From Echinococcus granulosus (taxonomy: Eukaryota; Platyhelminthes; Cestoda; Cyclophyllidea; Taeniidae): a stretch of 64,000 bases of DNA. Below are positions 53,900-62,449 of this stretch, one piece after another. The stretch covers positions 2,176,497-2,240,496 of the forward strand of contig NW_020170382.1 of NCBI RefSeq assembly GCF_000524195.1, read 5' to 3'. The notes under the pieces are model-generated. The model ran no database searches. It was given only the letters and a program-made list of their open reading frames with translations, and was not told the origin of the DNA. The translations under genes were made by a program, and so were the position numbers. Position 1 is the first letter of the stretch. Every line of letters begins with the position of its first letter.

Positions 53900-54311
53900 A
53901 CTACAACTCTCTTGTCATGCTACTGAGAACCTTTTTTCTTAATTGGGAGTAGATCAGGTATATCCTACCTCCATCGAGGAGATTTCAGAACAAGGTTCTA
54001 GGACTTCAAAGTACCGTGTAGTTACTGCGCCTACGTGAACTATAAAGCAATCGAATATGGGCCGCAGTCAGATTCAGTTTAATAAGCGAATTTAACCTCC
54101 TTGCCTGTTAAATCAAAAAGGCGTCGATAAAAAGTGCATCAACACACGAAGGCCATACGCTTCAATTTTGATACGTACGTGAAAAGTTCGAGTTGTAAGC
54201 ACTGCCATTGCTATAGTAAATCAAGCGTACAATCTCTATTCCAACAGGTAGAGGGATGTAGAAAACGCATGACTGATTGCGAAAAAGCCTACAATACAAA
54301 AAGCGTACAGA

Positions 54312-55010
54312 TCACTTTTGCCAAAAGTTCGGATCAAGCAACAGTTTGCGCCGAATTGTTTCAAACCAACGTTTAATAGCCGAAATAGGAACATAGACTT
54401 CGGATGTTCCTGGTAACTCTTTTGCACAGCCCGCCGCAAAATGGAATAAATTCTCTGCTGCGAACTGAGTAAATCTCATCTCGTCATCCACACCTGCGGA
54501 AGTGGAAGAATTTTCAATCGCAGACGTCTGTCCTGCCAATTCGACCAAAGGTTCGAGAGAAATTCCAACTTGTGCAGTCACCATATTCCCAGTAGGCAAA
54601 CTCGAAATATTTTGAAACGGATTCACAACCTGCTTTAGTGCATCTAAACTCATTCCTCCAAAATCAAGAGTTAGACCTACTTGGCTTTAATCCAGATACC
54701 TTGAAAATTGCGCTCGGACGATCATTTGAAAGGTAGCCCAAATAACTCCAGTTAGCTAAACCATTTTCTACTAGACCAAAGTGAACTAATGTAGTGAGAA
54801 ATAATCTAGTTTAACCTACCTCCAGCCCCATATCCTTCAGGAAATGGAGCCTGCCCAGTCAAAAACACAACAATATGGTTGCTCTTGCCAAGTGGTGGTA
54901 AATCCAAAAGAAGTCTTCCAGGGGACACTTCGCAGAAATTCGATTGAACCTAATTTGGAAACAACGGAAGGGAAAATTACTATTTGTCCTGTCAGAAGCG
55001 CCGCAAACAT
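54312..55010 (-). CDS. HIKESHI: Hikeshi homologue (nuclear import carrier for Hsp70), 3 exons plus an unresolved frame break
   Basis: Exons in transcript order: 54981-55010, 54820-54949, 54312-54785, with 31-nt and 34-nt GT-AG introns. Family knowledge: Hikeshi carries ATP-bound Hsp70 into the nucleus on heat stress and binds FG nucleoporins; length about 197 aa. Seen: MFAALLTGQI start (human MFGCLVAGRL), LLLDLPP, NHIVVFLTGQAPFPEG, SAIFKVSGLK, then AQVGISLEPL, FTQFAAENLFHFA and C-terminal PNFWQK. Near 54680 the frame must shift. Either 54656-54680 is a 25-nt GT-AG intron, giving about 193 aa, or one base is extra in this assembly and the 25 nt code for VGLTLDFG, giving about 200 aa. The conserved FG-M spacing favours the second. 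Whether the gene is intact therefore depends on that site. Family assignment is firm. Confidence 0.9.
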
Positions 55011-56011
55011 GAAACTCACGGAGGCCGCCGGCAACGGAATAGTTGGCTGACCTTCGAAATGGCATCAGTTGCGGATTGGCATTTAAACCTTGAATGATAT
55101 CTCAAATTAAGACGTCAGAAATGCATACTGCATATAAATAATGGCAAATAGGTAGGCCATGAAAAATATAGATTGAAGAGGAAGCCGTTCCCATCATATG
55201 AGCAGTGAGCTATTGGATTTGTTCACGAAATTTGTTCAGTTCCATCCATTGAAACATGTTTAGCTAGAAAGTACTAAGTGCAAAAAAATCCAGATTTTCT
55301 TATGCTGGCGTACATAAAAACTAACGTGACTGCGTTGTAAAAATAGCTACCTAGGAATATCTTTGTTTTTTTCAAATGCTAAATGCAACCATGCATTAGA
55401 TGCCAAACCCAATTTTGGAATTCATACAGTTGTTGCACAAAAAAGGCAACCTGATTTTAATCTCCGATTGGCAATATCCGCCTCTTTGGCTTATCGTGTT
55501 TGATAAGCAGCGCTTTTTAGTAATGGATGCAAAAAAAATATTTGGACGTAAGTACTTAAATAAATGCAAAGCAATATTTACGATTCTCATCTGATATTAC
55601 CATGGCGCTTCTAGGCTCCTTTGTGCTAATGTAAAGTAAACTAACGCTTTACTGTTATTTATACCTTGAAAAACAATTGCTTTCAGAAAATGGCTTGTTC
55701 TACTCGTTAAAATTTAAAAAGGACTAATTATTGTGGCTGGCCAGACTACATTGCTGGAGCGAGTTTCAAGCGGTGGTCACCCGACGTTTATCTTTGGTTA
55801 GCCTATAGTATGGCGGTCAAAATTGATTGCGGTTTCGTTGGTGTCGGGAGCTTGTGAATTAGGCAGTTGCAGTTTCATTTGCAAACCAAGCTGGTTAGCT
55901 GGTTTTTTTCTTCATAAACCATGTTTTGAGGCACATTCTATACATTATTAGCTCGGATATCATTTCCCCAGGTGTAACCCTCCCACAATTCCTTCTACGC
56001 CATAGGCATAA
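55011..56011. promoter_or_regulatory. Shared 5' interval of the Hikeshi and INO80C genes
   Basis: The start codons face apart across 1.0 kb. Short frames on both strands at 55396-55594 mirror each other and look fortuitous. A CATTTCCCCAG acceptor at 55961-55971 precedes the INO80C start. I searched for heat-shock-element arrays because Hikeshi serves the heat response and saw no convincing one. Confidence 0.35.
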
Positions 56012-56344
56012 ATGGAGAGGCCACTATATCCATTTAAGAAACAGGCGCTAAACAAAGTCCAGAAGAAGCCAGTCGCCCGCACCTTACGTCAGCTTATCAA
56101 TGCTGAGTGCCAATACCACTGGCCTCCGGGTTCCGTCCTCTACAACCAAATTGAAGCGCCGCCCAGCCTTCGCCCTGGCATAAAGGTATCCGACATCAGT
56201 GGACTCCCAACAAGTCTGCAGGACCCTGCCACAAACCTGCGCTACGCCAGCGCCGATGAGTACCGCGTGGTCAAAGACCTCCCACCCGACGCCGTAAAAG
56301 GGTACTTATTACTCCGGAACGCGCACTCAGATACGATTATTTGA
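56012..56344 (+). CDS. INO80C: INO80 chromatin-remodelling complex subunit C (Ies6-like, YL1_C domain), single exon
   Basis: One uninterrupted 110-aa frame. Family knowledge: INO80C/Ies6 is a conserved INO80 subunit that works with Arp5 to grip the nucleosome, in the nucleus. Seen: a basic N-terminus, LRQLINAECQYHWPPGSVLYN, then the YL1 C-terminal domain with IEAPPSLRPGIKVSDISGL, DPATNLRYASADEYRVV, DLPPDAVKGYLLLRNA. These match human SIDAPPSF..KKYSDVSGL, DPQSKLRFSTIEEF and LPSDVVTGYLALRKA. It is shorter than human (192 aa) because the variable N-terminal part is absent. A CCCCAG acceptor ends at 55971, 40 nt before the ATG, so a leader intron or trans-splice site is plausible and extra upstream coding cannot be excluded. 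The stop is only 93 bp from the stop of MRPL12 on the other strand. Confidence 0.92.
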   Translation: MERPLYPFKKQALNKVQKKPVARTLRQLINAECQYHWPPGSVLYNQIEAPPSLRPGIKVSDISGLPTSLQDPATNLRYASADEYRVVKDLPPDAVKGYLLLRNAHSDTII

Positions 56345-56437
56345 GGAACCTTACTCGCTAGTGCAAGACCCGTTTTAAATTGTAGAAAATTTATGTACAG
56401 TGCCTATTAGGAAACTAGCACTTTGGTTGGGTCTTGT

Positions 56438-57633
56438 TCACTCGAGTTCTACAGCGGCACCGCAAGCCTCCAGGGCCCTTTTTATTTGTTCTGCCTCGTC
56501 TTTGCTAAGGTCCTTCTTCAAAACTCCCGGAGCAGCCTAAAACGCAGAAATTGATGAGTTACATTAAGGTGTGCATCCACCATTTGGTGACAGCTCAAAT
56601 TGCATTGCACCCCTTTCCTGGAGCTAGTTAAGGGTAGCCTATTAGCTTAAGTGTTTTTAAGCGGCTGGGTTTAATCCTGGCTAAAGTAACGGCAAATATT
56701 TTCACTGGAATCAATTGGTTTGGAGGCATCTGGTCATGTCGCTCGGTTTAGTTTCTCGCCGACAAAGTTATAGCGATATGGATTGGAGCAATATAAGGGT
56801 CCCAGTGGTACGAGTGGGAGATTAAGGTTTTTTACATGCACTCACCTCGACAAACTTCTTAGCCTGCACCAGATTCATGTCCGGAAGAATGTTCTTAATC
56901 TCCTTAATCAGGGCTACCTTCTTTGTGGCGTCAAACTTCATTAGCTTAACGGCGTAAGCGGTCTTTGAGGGCGCTTGTTCTACCTCCTCTCTTTCCTCAT
57001 GTTCCTTTGGTGAGGCTGGCTGTGGAGACATGGGAGTCACGGCGTGGACCGGTGCCTGGTCAGATAAATTTTTAAAACTGCAATATCAGACTCTCCAAGA
57101 AACATTTCGTCAAGTTCAAGAGCCCTCCGGGATCGATGCTCCTCTAGCGCTTCTCACACGTGCAGAGAATTAACCGTTTTGATCAGTGTCTACGCGAAAT
57201 GGAGCATTGTACACAAGATTATGGATGTAGTGCCCAGTCGAGATGCCGCCTAGTGCAAAAGCCATGCTTTTATAATCTTTTGGAATCAAACGCTCAGGAT
57301 CTACTGTTCGATTAAATTCGTAGAAGTGTCCTGGCTTACGAATCCGAGACAGTGCTGAGAGACCAGAAAAATTACCTTGATATTTAGCCGCTTGGCCAAG
57401 AGTTCGTTCAGATCAGCGACTTCAAGCAGAGTCAAAGAGGCGATCTCGTCAACAATCCTCACGATACGTGATGAATGTTCCTTCTCGTCCCCATTAAGTG
57501 TCAGTGCATGCATCTTCTCGTCAGCCTTATGAACCGCGGCGGAAAACAAGCTAGGGAATTTACGATTAAAAAACGCCTTGCTGTAAGGGCAAAAGGTCAA
57601 CTTATTAGCGAAATTTTTCCCGAAACAAAGCAT
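56438..57633 (-). CDS. MRPL12: Mitochondrial large-subunit ribosomal protein L12 (bL12m), 3 exons
   Basis: Exons in transcript order: 57376-57633, 56846-57055, 56438-56536; all junctions are phase 0 and GT-AG, giving 188 aa (human 198). Family knowledge: bL12m forms the stalk of the mitochondrial ribosome that recruits translation factors, and a free pool binds mitochondrial RNA polymerase. Seen: a Lys/Arg/Phe-rich acid-free start (MLCFGKNFANKL, FFNRKF), typical of a mitochondrial presequence; the N-terminal dimerisation motif EIASLTLLEVADLNELL; a Pro/Glu-rich hinge; and the C-terminal L7/L12 domain AVKLMKFDATKKVALIKEIK, NLVQAKKFVE, APGVLKKDLSKDEAEQIKRA and CGAAVELE. Its 3' end abuts INO80C, so the two 3' UTRs probably overlap. 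Confidence 0.95.
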
Positions 57634-59633
57634 GCTGGTTATCTACCAAGGGGACAAATGTTCACACGGGTTAAAGAGCGCTGGCTAAACTGTCGGCGAG
57701 ATCCGAGATCATGCAACTAATAAGACTAGTCCGAACATTTCTGATTCTGCTAAAGAAAGCGAAAGACGCAAATAGATTTCTTAAACTCATAAAAGCAGTT
57801 GCAAACGAATTGTTTAGAGATGCAATCAACACTTGACAAAATCTTTAACCATGTAGTAGTGAGTTGGATAAGAGTATTTGAATGCACTGAGCAGGGTAGC
57901 CCAAGCAAAATCCCAAAAGCATAACGCAGGACGTGAGCTTACGACACAATTCTTTTTAAATAAACGCTATTAGTCAAATGATTTAGAAGTATTCTCATAT
58001 TGTTCTCTTCCCCATCCCTTTTTTGTCTCTAGTAAATCAGATCACGGTAACTAACATAGGAGAGGTCTTGTGATGTGTACCATTGTATTGATAAGGCTAG
58101 TGTGATACGGTCGCATAAAATTACAATAATTAAAGATATGTGCGTGAGTTACTAGTCGCTCTGTGAAATACTGTCTAACGTCTTTTGAGTGTACATATGT
58201 ACTATTATTTCAAGCCTATTAAATGGCACAAGCATACAAATATTTGGCATAATTTCGGTTCTCTTATCATTGAAATGGATATTGTGTCAAAAACACACGT
58301 TGTGTACACTGTAATGATTCGATTGTGTGTTCGAGACCCGATTTTGATAACGGGTTAATTTAGGGCCCCGCCGGGTAGTCCGGCCTCAAAGCGTAGCGTC
58401 CCGAGACTCCCTGAAGACAAAAAAGACACAATACTCGTGCAAAATATATATATTTAGCACGGAGAAGGTGTCTGGGCTATTGGCATGGCCCAAAAGGCTA
58501 GCCAATCCAGCGAGGTACAAGGAGGCTAATTCGAAGTACAAAAGTGGCGCCTCACCAAAAACCAAGGGATAAACCACCATCGTATTACAAAAGCAATGCC
58601 AATATATTTCATGCCCTTCTAAGCGTTGTCATATTATATTCTACCCGAGTGCTGTGCACTTCTCCTTCCTTATTTCCCCAGGAAGTTAAGTAAAGTAATA
58701 GTAGTACGACAGAAAATGTATCGCTAAAGTACAGAAGGGCAAAGAAGCTACTGGCCTTACGCAAATATTAATTGCAGAATAAAAGTGCAATACAAGGAGA
58801 ACCATGTGCTGGTAATATTAAACCTAAACTCAAGCAAACAATCATAGCATCATAATAATGTCATAAAATAACCAACAATGTTCAAGTATTTAAAAGCTGT
58901 TTCTCTCTTACATTTTGATTGCCATTTTAATTCAGTTAGGAATTTTTAGGGCATTATTAGGTAATGTGCGCTTGTGTTGGTGTGGGTGGACTAGCCTTCA
59001 GTCCATGCGAGTAGCCCTCACAACTTCTACGTTTCGACTGTGTACATTTCGCCCAGACTATATGTCCTCTTTTCTCTGCAAAAGTCTTAAGCGTCACAAT
59101 TATATCTTGAGAATCCTATATATATTGACGAGATATCTAGTGTATTCATTCACACATCTGCTTACTAAAAAATGGTCGTTTTTAAACCTGGCACTTGCTG
59201 CCTGCAGTAGCCTTTACATTCACGAAGCTAAAACTATTGTAATTTTCGGAGAAAAGACTTTACATCACTTGCACAAGAAGCGAAATTTATAAAGCACCGA
59301 ATTTTGGGCTTATTCGAGTATTCACCCATCTTAAACATTTACAAAAACCTGCTTCTTCTACACAAATTGCAAAAGGCTTAATCATCAGAAAAGTTCTTAA
59401 TAACATTAAATTTTATACGTTAATCTGTTTTCCCATTTTAAAATTCTCTTCCGCCTAAAGGTTTTATTGAGGATTTTTTGCCTTTTTGAAATTTGAACAC
59501 GATCAGTTTTGCAATTTAAATGCAATTTTATTTCTTTATACCATTACTTATTTTTCAACCTTCTTGTTTTACTTGGCATTTAATACTTCTCCAAGTGCCT
59601 CTACTTTTTAGGCGTGCGTGTTTTTAGCCTGTG
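57634..59633. other. Intergenic region between MRPL12 and the CCHC-RGG gene
   Basis: Both genes start at the edges and face apart. The interval holds repeat copy C and AT-rich sequence. A 125-codon plus-strand frame at 58915-59292 has no recognisable family. Confidence 0.6.
58391..58610 (+). repeat. Dispersed repeat, copy C
   Basis: This copy reads GCGTAGCGTCCCGAGACTCC, then GAAGACAAAAAAGACACAATACTCGTGCAAAATA, then GGCATGGCCCAAAAGGC. Its 3' part (GCCAATATATTTCATGCC) matches the downstream part of copy A (GCCAATGTATTACACTGCC), so copies A and C share about 200 bp. It lies between MRPL12 and the CCHC-RGG gene. Confidence 0.6.
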
Positions 59634-60123
59634 ATGTCTGATCGTCCTTGCTTTAATTGCGGTGAGGTTGGTCATTTCGCCCGAGATTGCCAGAAGGCTT
59701 CTGATCGTGGTGGTTTTGGTGGTGGTCGTGGCCGCGGTGGTTTTAGCAGAGGCCGCGGACGTGGCGGCGGTGGCTTCAGCGGAGGCCGCGGTAGGCCTTA
59801 TAAGATAAATTTAGCTGTCGCATTAAATGCACACCCATGGTTGATGCACCAGCTTAATGCTTTGCTTGTGTTGCTTATCATAGATATTGTCTCTTTAGCT
59901 TGAGCCACGCAGTTCTCTTCATTACCCTCCTTACCCAGGTAAATTGTTTTTTGTTAATGCAGAATCCACGTGCTACAACTGCGGAGAAGTCGGCCATTTC
60001 GCTCGAGAATGCACTGCACCAAGAAACCAGAACAACTCTGGTGGTCGTAGCGACGTTCAGTGCTATAATTGCCAGGGTTATGGTCACATCTCCCGCAACT
60101 GCCCTGAACCGCGTAATAACTAA
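59634..60123 (+). CDS. CCHC zinc-knuckle and RGG-box nucleic-acid-binding protein (CNBP/Gis2 type), 2 exons
   Basis: Exons 59634-59790 and 59963-60123 (172-nt GT-AG intron) give 105 aa. Three CX2CX4HX4C knuckles are visible: CFNCGEVGHFARDC (residues about 6-19), CYNCGEVGHFAREC and CYNCQGYGHISRNC. A Gly/Arg-rich box of about 30 residues with GRGRGG-like repeats lies between knuckles 1 and 2. Family knowledge: such proteins bind single-stranded RNA or DNA, associate with ribosomes and regulate translation; RGG arginines are often methylated. It is much shorter than vertebrate CNBP (seven knuckles, about 177 aa), so it could be a diverged CNBP or another small CCHC-RGG protein. Acceptor-like TTTTTAG tracts sit just upstream of the ATG. 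It ends PEPRNN before the stop. Confidence 0.87.
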
Positions 60124-60937
60124 AGGCCAAAGATTCGGAGTTTTGACGCCATTTATGAAAATTCCGATTGGTTTTCATATTTATACGCAGGTGTTGAACT
60201 ACGCGCGCTTATTGTAATATAGTGCATTTTCTTTGCCCAAATGAAGGTTGCTTATGATTCTGGGCTCCTATCTTACCATGCTTTGATGAGGCGTGGCGGA
60301 TTTACTAGTTCACCTCATGTTTGATTGGTTCTGTGCCTTGATGTATTGATTCATCAAGCCCAGGACCGTCTCTGTTAGTTTTAGTGCATGGCGGTTTGAG
60401 CTTTTTACCTGGCTTAAGATTTGGTTTCGTAAAATAGGTTGAATTAGGTTTATCCACTTGTGAACTCTCTCGGCGCCGGGGCTGCGTGGTAGTCTGAAGT
60501 TCTCGTCCTGCCTCCGGTTGGTATCGAGGTCTTGCGCTTAGCCAACTTTTCGTGGTTTCGACGGTGCTTGTTGTTCGGGCAATCTAGGTGCGGTGTGAAC
60601 GGTTCGGTGGGGTGGGGTGCCGATTTCTGGCCAACGGTGCGGTCCCACGTTTGGGAATTCCCGGGAGTCGTGGAAGTTCCGTGTCATCCTTGGAGTGCTT
60701 TCCCCAGGGCTTGCATTGGATATGCGCTCTATGGTTCAACGGAAGATGTTCGTAAGTAAATGCATTAAATATCATTGTGGAATTAGCAAAAAAGTGCGAG
60801 AAATGTCGGAATTCTTCCAGTTTTTAGATCTATCAATGCGATGATTTTGGGCTTTAAATGATCTCGAAACCGGCTGTAAACACTTGCATTTTTCGCCGGG
60901 TTTAATTTAATTGCTGAAATATTTTTCAGCGTTGACC

Positions 60938-61213
60938 ATGAAAATGAGATCATGCAATACCTTCTCTGATCTATATGACGAAGTCAATTATTCCAATCAG
61001 TACAGACTTAATAACATCTACCTCTCAAAGGTCTTTTTCACATTGACTACCCACATCAAATTTTGCCAAACCGTCATTAGTGCCTTTAAAAACGACCGTG
61101 TTGCGTCCTCTCAGATATCCAGTAATGCCTTACCACCATTATCTATGGCTGAGCAACAGCGTGCGCTTGGAGTAGGATTAACGCCAAAGTCACCTCTCAT
61201 TCTAAGCTTTTGA
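60938..61213 (+). CDS. Unrecognised small protein, tentative; upstream GC-rich exon ends at 60751
   Basis: A 91-aa frame begins at an ATG 8 nt inside a candidate exon whose acceptor (ATTTTTCAG) ends at 60929. Upstream, a strong donor (GTAAGT) follows 60751 at the end of a GC-richer stretch (about 60450-60751). That stretch stays open in a phase compatible with the acceptor, so it may be a 5' UTR exon or N-terminal coding. The predicted protein looks helical and natural: SDLYDEVNYSNQYRLNN, then VFFTLTTHIKFCQTVISAF, ending near SMAEQQRALGVGLTPKS. I do not recognise the family. A donor-like GTAGGA at about 61172 would allow the protein to continue through a further exon. Treat as a gene candidate only. 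Confidence 0.4.
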   Translation: MKMRSCNTFSDLYDEVNYSNQYRLNNIYLSKVFFTLTTHIKFCQTVISAFKNDRVASSQISSNALPPLSMAEQQRALGVGLTPKSPLILSF

Positions 61214-61995
61214 AAACACTCAATGTAGGAGTTAAAGTTCTGCCAGAACACGTGCAGCCCTCATCTCGAAGTGAGTGTGGAAAAATCTTTTAGAGAAGCG
61301 AGTGCACTTCATTTAGCGCGATTTGGAATGTCTTCTTTCAAAATAAACTCTCACAACGAACAAGCGCGAATATTTTGTTACACGATGTCTCATTCACCTG
61401 CCAACTTAGCCCAAAGTAAACTTTAGAGTGGAATACCTTCATAAAATGCGTAACCCTGCATTTATTACTGTTTTATCAGAAAAATTCGTTTATGTGTGCA
61501 GTTAACGGGTTAGATGAAATGGTTTAATAATGCAGATGATTCATATAACTGCAAGACGCGGACATAAGAATGCAAGTAAACCAGGGAGTACTTTATTCTG
61601 GTGCCTGAACACACCCTACAACAGCAAATGTAAAAATAGCTTACAAAAGCTTGTATTTACACCGCAGTGTTGAACTGCAGGTTTTCTTGCGGCACATGGC
61701 ATTTTCGTGAAAAGTTCACTAAATATCGTATGAATGTTGGAAGACTATGCCGTATTCAATCCTCAAGTGCGGTTTATATTAGTCAGTTGAGCCCAGGGTC
61801 GACATTCCTTGCTTTACGAATTCTTCCCGACTAATCCGTATTTAGGGGCGACTGTTATTTAGCACTAAATTTCCTTTGCCGATTTTCTTTTCAATGCAAC
61901 GGCTTTCGCCGATTTTCCATAGGAATCTGAATATTTAGCTCTAGTTTGGAAAACGCCTAGTGCCTTTGTTCAGACAAATAGTCGTGGGTGTTAGA

Positions 61996-62449
61996 CTAAT
62001 CAAATTTGTGCAGCAACGTATTGCCAGACCTACACTGTTGAAATTGCCGTGATAAGGAGCCCGTATGAAGCTCTACACGAAATACCACATCAGGAAGGCG
62101 GTTCATCTCGGCGTGTGCTTCAAACAGGCGTGCACGAACACGGGCACAAGTGCATCCACCAAAAGCACGTGCGATGCGCCAATACATCAGCCTCGCGACT
62201 TCGTGCAGGCATTTGAACATAACCTGGGCCTATTTATGAGTTGCATCGCCCACTTACCATGGGGTGTGTGTACAGGTGTGAATTTCGTCTGGTGCCATTA
62301 CAGCTCCCTTCCACTGTGCATGAGCCGTGACGCAACCTTCCGATGGCTGACACACACACACGTATTATTGATTCTCCATTCACCCAGTCACTTCGGTGTC
62401 GCTTCGCACAAGGCAACACTAGCGCTACGCCTTTGCCATTGGTAAGCAT
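61996..62449 (-). CDS. Unrecognised protein, tentative two-exon model with a 34-nt intron
   Basis: Exons 62258-62449 and 61996-62223 join in phase 0 across a 34-nt intron with a consensus donor (ATG|GTAAGT) and acceptor (GCCCAG|G), giving 139 aa. The region is clearly more GC-rich than its surroundings, as the confirmed exons are. The second exon reads like a real helical protein (CLHEVARLMYWRIARAFGG, then LFEAHAEMNRLPDVVFRVEL). No family is recognised and no domain is assigned. The opposite strand has an uninterrupted 126-aa frame (62065-62445) with many Cys and His and no plausible family, which I take to be its shadow; the reverse is possible. Further exons upstream cannot be excluded. Confidence 0.3.

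Noticed and set aside
58325..58345. B-box-like GTTCGAGACCC before repeat copy C
   Set aside because: No A box or cloverleaf could be built around it.
62065..62445. 126-aa plus-strand frame rich in Cys and His
   Set aside because: No family resemblance, and it overlaps a minus-strand model with consensus splice sites. Kept only as an alternative.
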